Positions 41,367 to 50,323 of a DNA stretch of 64,000 nucleotides are shown piece after piece (the first letter of the stretch is position 1; each line of letters opens with the position of its first letter). The DNA is from CAYYYJ01 sp964631205 (GTDB lineage Archaea > Aenigmatarchaeota > Aenigmatarchaeia > QMZP01 > JACQNV01), in the NCBI GenBank assembly GCA_964631205.1, contig CAZVWU010000004.1, positions 1 through 64,000 of the forward strand. The letters are read 5' to 3'. A model generated the notes under the pieces. It was not told the DNA's origin and did not search any database. It was given only the letters and a program-made list of their open reading frames with translations. Made by a program: the position numbers and the translations under genes.

Positions 41367-43019
41367 TTAATATTCTTCTGGCATCCCCGGAACCCCGCCC
41401 TTCCATTTCAAGAACTGTATAAACGGCTTAAGGTAGCCTGCGGCCATGGGGATCATATACTGCTGCGTAACCCTTTCCTGAAAATTGCTTTCGTATGGGC
41501 CTGGCCTGAAAAAGTAGAGCTTGTATGGGCTCAGCTTGCCTGTTACCCACCCCCATTTTTTCTTCACGAAAGAAACGAATTTTTTTATTCCGCCAATCCC
41601 CTCACTTTTCTCTCCCCCTTTCTCTTCGAATTCCTTTTCAACCTCTTCCCTTATCTCCTTCTCAGCCTCGCTGGAACCAATCATCTCCTTCACATATCTC
41701 TCAAACTGGAGCTCCTTTGCTTTAAGCTCAATTAAGATTATCAGCAGCACATTCTGCGAGAGCAGGAAATGCTTGATTTTTAGTGTGATATTCTCTAGTT
41801 CTCCGCCTTTCGGGATTTTAATGAGAGTTTTGTCAGCTTTGATGTCAAAAAGAATATAATACAGGGAGGATTTTGACATGGCAGGCGTCTTGGTCTTGTC
41901 TATAGGGTCAGTCTCCAATGCGTCTTTCAGTATCTTTTCAACCTGCTCCTCCAGAACAGCCTTTTTCGTCTTCCCTTCTTTCTGGCCTTTTTCCAGCTCC
42001 TTTTTCCATATGCCGTAAACATCAGCTATCTTTTCAGCATACTTCAGCACAAGGTCGTCAATAGGATATATCTTGTTGGCTTTTCTGGGTTCCTGCCTCT
42101 GGGCTTTCCCAACTTCAGGCGAATAAAATGGCCTCCATGCAAAGAACCTTATGCTTGAAGAAGCCCATGCGTTGCCAAATGCAGGAGCCATATAAGGGTC
42201 AGTGTAAAATTTCGAAGGGCTTTCCTGCGTCATCTCTTCCAACATCTTATACTTTGCAACATAAGGCTTGAGCCATTCCCTGTAATAATCGACGCTTTTT
42301 TCCCTTGTCTGCATAAGATTTTTTACCCTTGCATACCTCTCTGTCACCTCTGGGCGGAATTTCTCCTTCCATTTCTTGTAAAGCTCGTTCTTTGTCTTCA
42401 GGACATGGGCTTCAGCGCTTGTAATCTTGAGGGCCTGCCTTACTTTTTCAACATCAGCATCCTCCCCCTCCTTCACAACTTTTGGGAGCCTTATAAAGTC
42501 GGCAATTATTGTAGGCCACCTCTTAACCATCGAAACCATTGAGAACGGTTCGCCGACATGCACATCCACTCTGTCAATAAACAAAGCCCTTAGGACATGG
42601 TCGTCTTTCTGGCCCTCTTTTAATAGGTCCAGTATCTCCCTATACTTCCTGTAATCATGCCTGATAAGCTCATAGTCAGCAACTGCCTGCGCGGCAGAGC
42701 TCAACCCCTGCTTTATCTGCCCTTCAAGCTTATGCTTCTGCTCAATTGTCAGATTGTATGCCTCTGCATAAACAGGCGAGACATCCATTGACTCTTCCAC
42801 CTTCTTTAGCCAGTATCCCCACTTTGGCAGCTGGAAAATCATTGAGTAATAAAGCCCTGAGCAACCCCCTATGTTTGTAGTAAAGTCAAGGACAGTGGCC
42901 TGGTTTTCCGGCATTGCAGACACATGTGTCCCTGCGACTGTAAGATTTGCCGCTTCTGGCCTCATCAGAGCCCTCTTTTTTATTATCCCCACTTCAGTGT
43001 CTTCTATTACTAGTCCCAT
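41367..43019 (-). CDS. Unknown 550-residue protein of the TIM-barrel cluster
   Basis: A large soluble protein with no recognised family. The N-terminal region has V-A-G-T-H-V-S-A-M-P-E-N-Q-A and T-N-I-G-G-C-S-G-L-Y-Y-S-M-I-F. The middle is helical and charged (residues about 100-400), and the C-terminus has Y-K-L-Y-F-F-R-P-G-P-Y and ends with aromatic-rich M-P-E-E-Y. ATG 43019 is chosen; a TTG at 43058 would add 13 residues. It is 28 nt upstream of the TIM-barrel gene. A structured RNA element sits just before it. Confidence 0.65.
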   Translation of the reverse strand: MGLVIEDTEVGIIKKRALMRPEAANLTVAGTHVSAMPENQATVLDFTTNIGGCSGLYYSMIFQLPKWGYWLKKVEESMDVSPVYAEAYNLTIEQKHKLEGQIKQGLSSAAQAVADYELIRHDYRKYREILDLLKEGQKDDHVLRALFIDRVDVHVGEPFSMVSMVKRWPTIIADFIRLPKVVKEGEDADVEKVRQALKITSAEAHVLKTKNELYKKWKEKFRPEVTERYARVKNLMQTREKSVDYYREWLKPYVAKYKMLEEMTQESPSKFYTDPYMAPAFGNAWASSSIRFFAWRPFYSPEVGKAQRQEPRKANKIYPIDDLVLKYAEKIADVYGIWKKELEKGQKEGKTKKAVLEEQVEKILKDALETDPIDKTKTPAMSKSSLYYILFDIKADKTLIKIPKGGELENITLKIKHFLLSQNVLLIILIELKAKELQFERYVKEMIGSSEAEKEIREEVEKEFEEKGGEKSEGIGGIKKFVSFVKKKWGWVTGKLSPYKLYFFRPGPYESNFQERVTQQYMIPMAAGYLKPFIQFLKWKGGVPGMPEEY

Positions 43020-43076
43020 AACATGCGAGCAGGCTAAAACGATTTGATCCCCTCTCAACCAATTGGTTTAAGATCC

Positions 43077-43127
43077 TTCAGCTAGACATAGGTCCTGACC
43101 AATTGGATAAGGCCTATGTCACCCATT
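43077..43127 (-). other. Structured intergenic RNA element, copy 4
   Basis: Read on the minus strand: GGGTGACATAGG, loop with TCCAATTGGTCAG, CCTATGTC, TAGCTGAA. The stem is 10 bp with one G-T (43085-43094 with 43111-43120) and the loop is 16 nt, the same geometry as the copy at 57452. It lies between two minus-strand genes, in the sense orientation. A palindrome AACCAATTGGTT lies 20 nt further downstream (43057-43068). Confidence 0.7.
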
Positions 43128-43133
43128 AGTACA

Positions 43134-43685
43134 CTACAGCCTATGAACATCCACAGATGTTTTGTGAGATCCCGGTGAAAGATTGAATTCAGTTTTCATA
43201 TGCTCCTGATACGCTATTGTAAGGTTTCTGCACTCCTTGATATAATTTTGCCTCACATTGTCATAAAAAAGATAGTTGTATACCATGAAAATTCCCCTCA
43301 AAAACCAATGTTCAGGAATTTGAGTTGTCAGTACAGGCGTGAGTTCAAGGGTGAACTTGCCCTTCTTTGTCTGGCTGTTCTCATCGCCCTGCACCGATAA
43401 ATGAAGCAACATTGCGCTATATCTGCTAAATGTCTTCCTAACCCACCACTTAATAAAAAAGGTTGCGGGCTCCCCTGAGATGTCCCACCTAAAATCAGGC
43501 TCTCCCCACCCTGCAGAAGATATCCTGAAAAATGGCTGGAAAGAGGAAGTGAGTTTGGTTGCTATGGACGCAGGATCAGGCCCCCTATACAGCAGTTTTA
43601 TGCTCCTCCCTGGAACCATGCAGTCGTCTGTTATGCTAAACAAGCCTGCAGCCCTCTTTGGTTTGTTTTTATCTTGTTTTCCCAT
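43134..43685 (-). CDS. Unknown protein, paralogue of the next gene
   Basis: A 183-residue protein. Its middle (F-R-W-D-I-S-G...F-F-I-K-W-W-V-R-K) and end (F-T-L-E-L-T-P-V-L-T-T, then Y-L-F-Y-D-N-V-R-Q-N-Y-I-K-E-C-R-N-L) align with the product of the gene at 43699: K-G-K-F-T-L-E-L-T-P-V-L-T versus S-G-K-A-S-V-E-I-S-P-V-L-F, and Y-I-K-E-C-R-N-L-T versus Y-L-T-E-C-R-D-L-T. Function unknown. ATG 43685 lies 14 nt after the upstream stop. Confidence 0.68.
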   Translation of the reverse strand: MGKQDKNKPKRAAGLFSITDDCMVPGRSIKLLYRGPDPASIATKLTSSFQPFFRISSAGWGEPDFRWDISGEPATFFIKWWVRKTFSRYSAMLLHLSVQGDENSQTKKGKFTLELTPVLTTQIPEHWFLRGIFMVYNYLFYDNVRQNYIKECRNLTIAYQEHMKTEFNLSPGSHKTSVDVHRL

Positions 43686-43698
43686 AATGCCAACCTGC

Positions 43699-44223
43699 TC
43701 ATCCTTGGGCCTCCTCTGCAAGCTCCCTAAATTGTTGCCTCACCTTTTTAGCATAAAATGCAGTCAAGTCCCTGCATTCTGTCAGGTAGTCGGCCCTTTT
43801 TGTATGGTAAAAGATCCTATGCCAGAAAGTCCTCAGCATCTCATACAGCAAAGACCTCTGCCACACAGTATCTTGAGGGTATTCTGTGAACAGGACAGGG
43901 CTTATTTCCACACTCGCTTTTCCTGACTTCTCATTTCCAGCCCCGCTTACTGTGACCTTGATCCAGAAGTATGTAAATTTGTCCAAATCCTTGTGGAGTA
44001 TCCACCTGACCCTGAATTTCTCTTCTTCGCCACCCTTAGTCCAATTATAATTCTCCTCCTGTATGTCGCCGTCTGTCGCACGCCAAACAGATTTAATAAG
44101 GTTATAGCAGAAATGGTAAAGTTTTGCAGGGTTTGGGCCCACAAACTTTAGCTCAATTATATTCGGCTCTTCCTTGAAGCAGTTGTCTTTCAGCGACAGC
44201 TTTGACCTAGCAAACACAGTCAT
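43699..44223 (-). CDS. Unknown protein, first gene of the TIM-barrel cluster
   Basis: A 174-residue soluble beta-rich protein, paralogous to the product at 43134. Features: I-I-E-L-K-F-V-G-P-N-P-A-K start, F-R-V-R-W-I-L-H-K, A-S-V-E-I-S-P-V-L-F, and a helical end with Y-L-T-E-C-R-D-L-T-A-F-Y. The two could form a heterodimer. It heads the minus-strand run; the region upstream (44224-44319) is A/T-rich and shared with the divergent small membrane gene. Confidence 0.68.
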   Translation of the reverse strand: MTVFARSKLSLKDNCFKEEPNIIELKFVGPNPAKLYHFCYNLIKSVWRATDGDIQEENYNWTKGGEEEKFRVRWILHKDLDKFTYFWIKVTVSGAGNEKSGKASVEISPVLFTEYPQDTVWQRSLLYEMLRTFWHRIFYHTKRADYLTECRDLTAFYAKKVRQQFRELAEEAQG

Positions 44224-44319
44224 ACTAAACTCCTACTCATTTTCCGTGAGGCATTGGGTTACCCTTAGTTATATTACATCAATTGATTATATTTATATTT
44301 AGTAAAATAAGAAGGAATT

Positions 44320-44493
44320 ATGGCATTCGGTCTTTTAGGCGCAATCATAGGGTTTCTGCTGATCTGTCTAGGAGGCTTCCTTGTCTTTTTCCTCCATACA
44401 ACCGAGATGCACCAGCCAAAGGAATTTTCGCTTTCCTCGATAGTTATAGGCCTGCTCTTCCTGCTTTTCGGGTTTCTGCTCCTGCTTTTCTGA
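44320..44493 (+). CDS. Small two-helix membrane protein (57 residues)
   Basis: A short intact frame: M-A-F-G-L-L-G-A-I-I-G-F-L-L, a polar link H-T-T-E-M-H-Q-P-K-E-F-S, then I-V-I-G-L-L-F-L-L-F-G-F-L-L-L-L-F and TGA. Two membrane helices form a hairpin. ATTATATTTATATTTAG lies about 25-35 nt upstream as a TATA element. It is divergent to the four-gene TIM-barrel cluster. Function unknown. Confidence 0.65.
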   Translation: MAFGLLGAIIGFLLICLGGFLVFFLHTTEMHQPKEFSLSSIVIGLLFLLFGFLLLLF

Positions 44494-44559
44494 CCGCACT
44501 ATGCACCATACTTCTGGCCTCCAAAATCCGCATATTTTTCTTCTGTGCGAATAACCCGA

Positions 44560-45627
44560 TCATACTGAAAGCACGCATCTGTTTGCTCCAAACTCCAATT
44601 CTGAGACCTCTTCTGGATAATCCAGCTGATTTTTATTCGCGCTTACAATCTCCTCATAATTAAAGGGTTTGGGCGGCATGTTCGAAACCACATATTTTAT
44701 AAATTCAGATTTTGACAATTCGAAGACCTTATTGTTTTTTCTTATCCAATCCAAAGATGCAACCACAGGCTTTCCAAACTCCGCTGCATTTTTACAATGA
44801 GCAGATGCTATAAATATATTTCCGTTCAAGTTAAGAATTTTATTTTTATATGTTTCAAATAATTCAGCAGCATACTCTTCTGATTTGTCATTAAGGTCAG
44901 GCCTCGCAACGCCTTCTATAAATAAAGTGTCCCCTGTAAAAAGATGGTTGCCAACCAAAAGAGATGTGCTGCCTTTTGTATGTCCCGGAGTGCCGATTAT
45001 TTCTATTTCAGTGTCCCCTACAACTATTTTTTTATTCTCCTCCAGTTTTTTATATCCCTGAAAACCATACCCATCCAAACTGTTCAAAAACAACTCAGCG
45101 TTTGTTTCCCTTTGCAGCAGCCTGCTTCCTGAAACATGGTCAGCGTGCTGATGTGTGTCTATTATTGTTTTTATCTGGCATCCCAATTTTTTTGAAAAAT
45201 TAATATATGCCTGGGCATGCATTGAAGGATCTATAACAGCTGCCTGATTGCCTGAAATTAAAAAATATCCAAGGCAGCCTTTCCCAACTCTTTTGATCTG
45301 GAATAATTGGAAATCTTTTTCTGCAAGGGGGACAAAATCAAAAACAGAGTTCCAAGCAGCCATCCCCCCTTGGACAGAAACAGCATCCAACCCATTTGAT
45401 TTGAGTAGGGATGCCGCATATTGCGACCTCTGCCCATGAGCGCAAATCGCAACCACCTTTTTTTCTTTTGGAATATTTCCAATATTCATCCCCAATTCCT
45501 GGAGCGGAATATTCACAGAGCCGTCAATTTTCCAGGAAGCATATTCTTGGGGCGTCCTGACATCCAGTAAAAAAATGCCCTCTTTCCTTTGAAGCTTTTC
45601 CTTGAGTTCAGAAGGTGTTATAAACAT
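44560..45627 (-). CDS. Rhodanese - metallo-beta-lactamase fusion (persulfide dioxygenase-like)
   Basis: A 355-residue fusion. Residues 1-100 are a rhodanese domain with active Cys62 in I-C-A-H-G-Q-R-S. Residues about 115-330 are an MBL-fold hydrolase with T-H-Q-H-A-D-H-V-S-G, G-T-P-G-H-T-K-G-S, F-T-G-D-T-L-F and A-S-A-H-C. The MBL part resembles persulfide dioxygenases (ETHE1 type). The likely role is sulfide/persulfide metabolism, with sulfur handed between domains. The usual order in bacterial fusions is MBL first; here rhodanese is N-terminal. Confidence 0.85.
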   Translation of the reverse strand: MFITPSELKEKLQRKEGIFLLDVRTPQEYASWKIDGSVNIPLQELGMNIGNIPKEKKVVAICAHGQRSQYAASLLKSNGLDAVSVQGGMAAWNSVFDFVPLAEKDFQLFQIKRVGKGCLGYFLISGNQAAVIDPSMHAQAYINFSKKLGCQIKTIIDTHQHADHVSGSRLLQRETNAELFLNSLDGYGFQGYKKLEENKKIVVGDTEIEIIGTPGHTKGSTSLLVGNHLFTGDTLFIEGVARPDLNDKSEEYAAELFETYKNKILNLNGNIFIASAHCKNAAEFGKPVVASLDWIRKNNKVFELSKSEFIKYVVSNMPPKPFNYEEIVSANKNQLDYPEEVSELEFGANRCVLSV

Positions 45628-45672
45628 ATCTTATAGAATACAAAGCAGATTTATAAAATCACAGAATCAGAG

Positions 45673-47478
45673 CTAATCATAATAATATTTTCCTTTCTCC
45701 TTCTGCTCCGCGTCCAGCACGGATCCAGGTTTATTAACCCGCGGCCTGTGGGTTGATTTGTCCCGCCTAAACGTGACATCCATCTTCTCCAAAAACCTGT
45801 TCATCCCTGATTTCAGATCCTCAGGGGCATGCCCAAACCCGGAAACAGCAGCCTCGCCGTCAAACACCATAAGCCTGTTTGAAACAGCATCTATGACCTG
45901 CAAATCATGGTCAACAACAAATCCAGCAACGCCCCTTGATTGAGTCCATTCATCCAAAACTTTTGCAAGCGCAAGCCTCTGCTCGACATCCAAAAATGCA
46001 GACGGCTCGTCGAGAAGGAGGATCTCATGCTCCCTTGAAAGCGCCCTGCAAATAAATACAGCCTGCAGCTCGCCGCCTGAGAGCTTGCCGACAGCCCTAT
46101 CCAGCAATTTATCGACTTTTAACAAATGGATTGCATTCTGGATCAAAGCCAGATTTCCAATAAATTCCTTAACGTCAACATCTTTTTCACTCTCCTCCAA
46201 AAACAGCCTTTGCGGCTTGTAAGAAAGCTTCATGTCAAGAGTCCCGCCTTTGTCTGGTTTCAAAACCCCCGCAAGCATATTTACAAAAGTTGTCTTCCCG
46301 ATCCCGTTAGGGCCAAGTATGCCTATGATTTCACCTTGGCATAAATTGCCTTTTTCTGTTTTTAATTTAAAAGAAGGGACGAAGTTGACTTTGTCAACTT
46401 CCATCTGTTTTCCAAAGCTTTTTTCAAAGCTGCCAAATTCCAGCAGTAGTTTTGTTTTGTCAGGCGATTTTGCAACCCTGCTGAATATTATGGGGGCCTG
46501 GCGGAACCTGACATTATCTTCCTTAATAAAGCCTTCCAGATAGCTGTTTATTCCAACCCTCACGGCTTCAGGCTTTGAAACAACGCCAAAAACCCCAGGG
46601 CTTCCATAAAGTATATGCACCTGGTCAGCAAGATAGTCTGCAATTGCCAAGTCGTGCTCGACTACAATTGTGAATGGCCTTTCTTTTTTATTTCCATAAA
46701 AACCCTCAGCCAACTTCCTGATATTTTTGGCAACAAGCAGCCTCTGCTCAACATCCAGATAGCTTGAAGGCTCATCGAAAAAGTAGAAGTTTCCGCCCTT
46801 TAAAATGGTTGCAACAACAGCAACCAATTGCAGCTCGCCCCCAGACAATTCATTTGTATTTTTGTCAAGCAGCCTTTCAATTTTAAAATCAGAAACAACA
46901 AGATCAAATAATTTATTTTTATCTATTTTTTTCAGAACGTCTTTTACTTTCCCGCTAAAGATCTTAGGCAGCAAATCAATGTTCTGCGCCTTGTAACCAA
47001 CCTTTATATCCTTTATATTTTCAAGATATACCTGGAGTTCAGTCCCTTTAAACTGTCCAATAATTTCTCCCCAAGAAATGTTTTTTTCAGACCCCTTATT
47101 TGGCTTAAGGTTACCTGACAAAATATTAAGGACAGTTGACTTCCCTATCCCGTTGGGCCCGACAAGCCCGACAACCATCCCTTTTTTGGGTATAGGAAGC
47201 CTGAACAATGCGAAAAGGTTTTTCCCATACCTATGTATAGGGTCTTCTGTTAACTCTCCTGGCAAATTTACAATAGAAATCGCCTTCGGATTCGCATGCA
47301 CGCAGATCCCGCAGCCGATGCATGTATTTTCGTCTATCCTCAGCAGGCCTTTTGGTTCCACAGAAATGCATTCGACTCCAGCCCTGTTCACAGGGCAAAG
47401 ATTTTGGATAGCTACCGCTTCCTCTTTGTCCTTTATCTGCTCGTTGTCCACGACTGCGATTCTTTTTACTGTTGCCAT
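45673..47478 (-). CDS. ABCE1 (RNase L inhibitor) with one iron-sulfur cluster lost
   Basis: A 601-residue ribosome-recycling ATPase. Two ABC domains have intact Walker A motifs (G-P-N-G-I-G-K-S-T near 108; G-P-N-G-I-G-K-T-T near 387) and signature L-S-G-G-E-L-Q, plus the family C-terminus R-P-R-V-N-K. The N-terminal ferredoxin region normally has eight cysteines for two [4Fe-4S] clusters. Here the first three of motif 1 are gone and the fourth of motif 2 is Asn63 (V-H-A-N-P). C28, C53, C56 and C59 remain, exactly the ligands of one cluster. An additional Cys37 is present. Confidence 0.93.
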   Translation of the reverse strand: MATVKRIAVVDNEQIKDKEEAVAIQNLCPVNRAGVECISVEPKGLLRIDENTCIGCGICVHANPKAISIVNLPGELTEDPIHRYGKNLFALFRLPIPKKGMVVGLVGPNGIGKSTVLNILSGNLKPNKGSEKNISWGEIIGQFKGTELQVYLENIKDIKVGYKAQNIDLLPKIFSGKVKDVLKKIDKNKLFDLVVSDFKIERLLDKNTNELSGGELQLVAVVATILKGGNFYFFDEPSSYLDVEQRLLVAKNIRKLAEGFYGNKKERPFTIVVEHDLAIADYLADQVHILYGSPGVFGVVSKPEAVRVGINSYLEGFIKEDNVRFRQAPIIFSRVAKSPDKTKLLLEFGSFEKSFGKQMEVDKVNFVPSFKLKTEKGNLCQGEIIGILGPNGIGKTTFVNMLAGVLKPDKGGTLDMKLSYKPQRLFLEESEKDVDVKEFIGNLALIQNAIHLLKVDKLLDRAVGKLSGGELQAVFICRALSREHEILLLDEPSAFLDVEQRLALAKVLDEWTQSRGVAGFVVDHDLQVIDAVSNRLMVFDGEAAVSGFGHAPEDLKSGMNRFLEKMDVTFRRDKSTHRPRVNKPGSVLDAEQKEKGKYYYD

Positions 47479-47515
47479 ATCTTTTGATTAAGTCAAGCAA
47501 ATAATATATAAACAG

Positions 47516-47986
47516 ATGGATATGCTCAGCCTAAAGCCTTTCAAGCAATCTGCCAGTTTCTGCGGGCCTGCCTCTCTGAAAATGGTGCTGGAGTTTTATG
47601 GGATTAAAAAATCAGAAAAAGAGCTCGCAAAACTTTCAGGCGCAACAAAACAGCATGCAGTAGGGGCAAAGGGTATTCTAGATGCCGCAAAAAAATTAGG
47701 GTTAAAAGCTTTTGTAAAAGATTTTTCCACTTTATCTGACATAAAAAAATATGTTTTGAAAAAGAAAATTCCTGTGATTGTGGACTGGTTTGCGGGACAG
47801 GATGGCCACTATTCTGTTGTTGTCCATATAGACAGAAAAAACATCTGGCTGCAGGACCCTGAGATAGGGAAAATCAGAAAACTCGATCTGGAAACATTCA
47901 AAAGGGTCTGGTTTGATTTCCCGGGAAATTTTTTAAAAAATAAAAACCAGATAATTATCAGAAGGATGATAGTTGTCTACAAATAA
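47516..47986 (+). CDS. C39-like cysteine peptidase domain protein
   Basis: A 156-residue papain-fold protein of the C39 (bacteriocin-processing) type. Catalytic Cys is in S-F-C-G-P-A-S-L-K-M-V-L, His in D-G-H-Y-S-V-V-V, and Asp in L-Q-D-P-E-I-G, the usual order. No ABC transporter domain or signal peptide. It may be a stand-alone intracellular protease; substrate unknown. Divergent to ABCE1 with a TATA-like ATAATATATAAAC directly before its ATG. Confidence 0.8.
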   Translation: MDMLSLKPFKQSASFCGPASLKMVLEFYGIKKSEKELAKLSGATKQHAVGAKGILDAAKKLGLKAFVKDFSTLSDIKKYVLKKKIPVIVDWFAGQDGHYSVVVHIDRKNIWLQDPEIGKIRKLDLETFKRVWFDFPGNFLKNKNQIIIRRMIVVYK

Positions 47987-48001
47987 GTTAACTTTTTAAA
48001 A

Positions 48002-48520
48002 TCAAACCTTTTTCAATCCCGCATCCTCAAACCCGATCTCAACATTTTTCCCTGTCACATCCATTGCAATTGACTGGAAGGTCTTCAGCGGCATTGGGAG
48101 CCTGCTCCTCTGCGGTATAATAATTTTGTATTTGTCGCCAGAAGATGTGTAGAGGATGTTTAAATTGATTATAGGGACAGGCAAAATTATATTTTGCAGG
48201 AAGCTCCTTACATCACTGGATTCCTCGACAACCCTCACAGGCTTGCCTGCAGCCTGCTCAAGCTTCTTTGCAAAAAACCCGCCTTTGCCGACTATCTTCC
48301 TCCCGCTGCCCTGGTTGCAGACAACCAAAACAAGGTCCTGCCCGTCTATTATTTTTTTGATTTGTATGTCTGACAGGCTTTTGTTCCTTTCAGTTTCCTT
48401 GTATATCAGGCCAAGCACATGCACATCCCTTTCCTTCAGCTCGCCTGAATCTACCTTTCCTTGGCATGCTGAACAAAGTATTTCAGACCTGAGACAGACT
48501 TCGCATATGGGGCTTTTCAT
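48002..48520 (-). CDS. NusA-like KH-domain protein with zinc ribbon
   Basis: A 172-residue archaeal NusA-like factor. An N-terminal zinc ribbon (P-I-C-E-V-C...L-C-S-A-C) is followed by two KH-like segments, including V-G-K-G-G-F-F-A-K-K-L-E. The C-terminal segment is I-I-P-Q-R-S-R-L-P. The family is thought to act in transcription elongation/termination or RNA processing; direct evidence in archaea is limited. Convergent with the C39 gene. Confidence 0.8.
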   Translation of the reverse strand: MKSPICEVCLRSEILCSACQGKVDSGELKERDVHVLGLIYKETERNKSLSDIQIKKIIDGQDLVLVVCNQGSGRKIVGKGGFFAKKLEQAAGKPVRVVEESSDVRSFLQNIILPVPIINLNILYTSSGDKYKIIIPQRSRLPMPLKTFQSIAMDVTGKNVEIGFEDAGLKKV

Positions 48521-48609
48521 TTACTCCTCACATTATATGTTATTATCTGATTTTAAAAGACGAACAGAGAAGACGCATGTTTATAAGAGGGCTCGCCCAA
48601 ATCTATAAT

Positions 48610-49272
48610 ATGAACACGAACTTACTCAACCCCGTAGACGGTTTCAAGCAAAGGGGAAAGAATTTAGGTAAGTCAGTAACAGTATTGCTGGTAACTGCTA
48701 TAGTATATACGTTAGCAGTGGCAGTGTCTTGGTGGGCAGTAAACCAAGCCTCTTCAACAGCAGGGCTAGGCGCATTGGCAGTATTGAAAGGAGCACAGCC
48801 AGTAAACCTACTAGTGGGAGTATTCCTATTAGTCTTCTTGGGAGGAATTTTCCTGGGATGGCTGCTTGTGGAAGTGGTGAGGGTTTTGGGCGGGAAAGGA
48901 ACACTACATGAAGGTGTGTCTGTCCTTGCTTATTCGGCATTGCCATTGTCAGTGGGAACCTTGCTGGCAATCCTGGTAAGCCATGTGCCATTCGCATACC
49001 TTGGCGCAGCATCACCTGTTTTCACAGTGCTGCAGGTTGTTGCCTTGGTGTTGTTCTCGGCATTTGGCGCATTGGGATTTGCAGGCGTGTACAGGGGGAC
49101 AAAGGACGTCCTTGGCGTTGACGCAATCACAGCATTCGTAGGGCTAGGCCTATTGGTCTTGGTATTAGGCTCAGCTCTGACATTGATACCAGCTGGATCA
49201 GCGTTGCTAAGCCCGTTAACAAGAGCAGTTCCATTCTTGCCAGGCCTAGGCATAACACCTGTAGGAGTCTAG
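48610..49272 (+). CDS. Yip1-family membrane protein
   Basis: A 220-residue integral membrane protein with five predicted helices, rich in Ala, Gly, Leu and Val. The N-terminal L-L-N-P-V-D-G-F-K cytosolic start and the G-G-K-G-T-L-H-E-G loop (where many relatives have G-G-x-G-x-x-x) fit the Yip1 domain family. ATG 48610 is selected. The role in archaeal membranes is unknown. Confidence 0.72.
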   Translation: MNTNLLNPVDGFKQRGKNLGKSVTVLLVTAIVYTLAVAVSWWAVNQASSTAGLGALAVLKGAQPVNLLVGVFLLVFLGGIFLGWLLVEVVRVLGGKGTLHEGVSVLAYSALPLSVGTLLAILVSHVPFAYLGAASPVFTVLQVVALVLFSAFGALGFAGVYRGTKDVLGVDAITAFVGLGLLVLVLGSALTLIPAGSALLSPLTRAVPFLPGLGITPVGV

Positions 49273-49425
49273 AGGCCCGCAAGCTGACTAACCTTCAAAT
49301 TTGAATTTTTTTCAGTTTTGTTAATTCTATTAGCCTAGAGTCTGATTTCTGTCTCCTTTCTATAACCTATTTAAAAGTAACAACATACAGAAAGCTTTAT
49401 AAAGCCTTGATTTAATTATGATTTG

Positions 49426-49848
49426 ATGTTTATGGCAAAAGAATACAAGTTGTCAGAGACTGTAGAGACTTTAAGCTTGGTCGCAGACAGGCTAAAAAAT
49501 ACCCAGTTCCAAGCCTATCCTACTAATAGGGTTATTGATGAGAATGGCTGTTTGGAACTAATATTTGCGCCAAAGGCAGAAGCCAAGGGATGTTTGGGTT
49601 TTCTATCCCCGCCTTATACAAAAAGAGCAAAGGAGGCTAAACAAAGAGCTGAGTTTCGGGAATGCCTATACAACCTATATAAGGGTCTGTGGGTGCAAGG
49701 AGATGAGAATCTAACATTGACTGAACCTAGTCTTGGCGGCCTCAATGTGTTAGAGGCTTATAAAATGTCAGTAAAAGGGGTAAGGCTGAGAGCAGGCTTC
49801 ACCGATGAAGACCCAAAAGCCGAACTTGCAGCTCAGAGGGGCAGATAG
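49426..49848 (+). CDS. Unknown protein, orphan trio gene 1
   Basis: A 140-residue soluble protein of mixed charge with no recognised motif; it includes A-K-G-C-L-G-F-L-S-P-P and R-E-C-L-Y-N-L-Y-K-G-L. The TATA-like CTTTATAAAG is at 49395-49404, giving an expected transcript start close to ATG 49426, so the mRNA may be leaderless. ATG 49432 is an alternative start. It precedes two further orphans and dph5. Confidence 0.55.
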   Translation: MFMAKEYKLSETVETLSLVADRLKNTQFQAYPTNRVIDENGCLELIFAPKAEAKGCLGFLSPPYTKRAKEAKQRAEFRECLYNLYKGLWVQGDENLTLTEPSLGGLNVLEAYKMSVKGVRLRAGFTDEDPKAELAAQRGR

Positions 49849-49889
49849 CTATGGCAGACCAAGAAACAAGGGAGCTTGAATAAAGGCTT

Positions 49890-50312
49890 ATGGAAGGTGA
49901 CGAAAGCGCAACCAAACCACTCGAAAACGCCCTATTAAGGCAAGGGGACAGGGTTGTATATTTTATTGAAAACGTATCAGATTCAAAAAGGGAAGATAGC
50001 TACGGCCAGCCGCTCGATGTTCTTTATTTAAGGAGAATGCCGGCTATTATAGCAGATAAAGAAGCCGATCTTTGCAGGCGCATAAAGACAGAAATTGAGG
50101 CTGTCACACACATATTTCCATATACACCAGTCTATATTTACGGCAAAAGACATGATGTCCAAGCTGAGCTTAACAGAAGACTGGAGCCCCTTCAAAGGCA
50201 ACTTACTTACCATTTATGGCCGCTGGAAAAATATGAAGTCAGCCGCAGCGATTACAGATTGACGCAGATTTTACAAGGCCTGCCTTCGGGGGCAGTAAGG
50301 ATAGAAGAATAA
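49890..50312 (+). CDS. Unknown protein, orphan trio gene 2
   Basis: A 140-residue soluble protein, not recognised. It has V-V-Y-F-I-E-N-V, Y-L-R-R-M-P-A-I-I-A-D-K-E-A and a basic middle. A 10-codon frame (M-A-D-Q-E-T-R-E-L-E, 49852-49884) sits between the previous gene and this one and could couple translation. Probably co-transcribed with its neighbours. Confidence 0.5.
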   Translation: MEGDESATKPLENALLRQGDRVVYFIENVSDSKREDSYGQPLDVLYLRRMPAIIADKEADLCRRIKTEIEAVTHIFPYTPVYIYGKRHDVQAELNRRLEPLQRQLTYHLWPLEKYEVSRSDYRLTQILQGLPSGAVRIEE

Positions 50313-50323
50313 CTACATGATTT

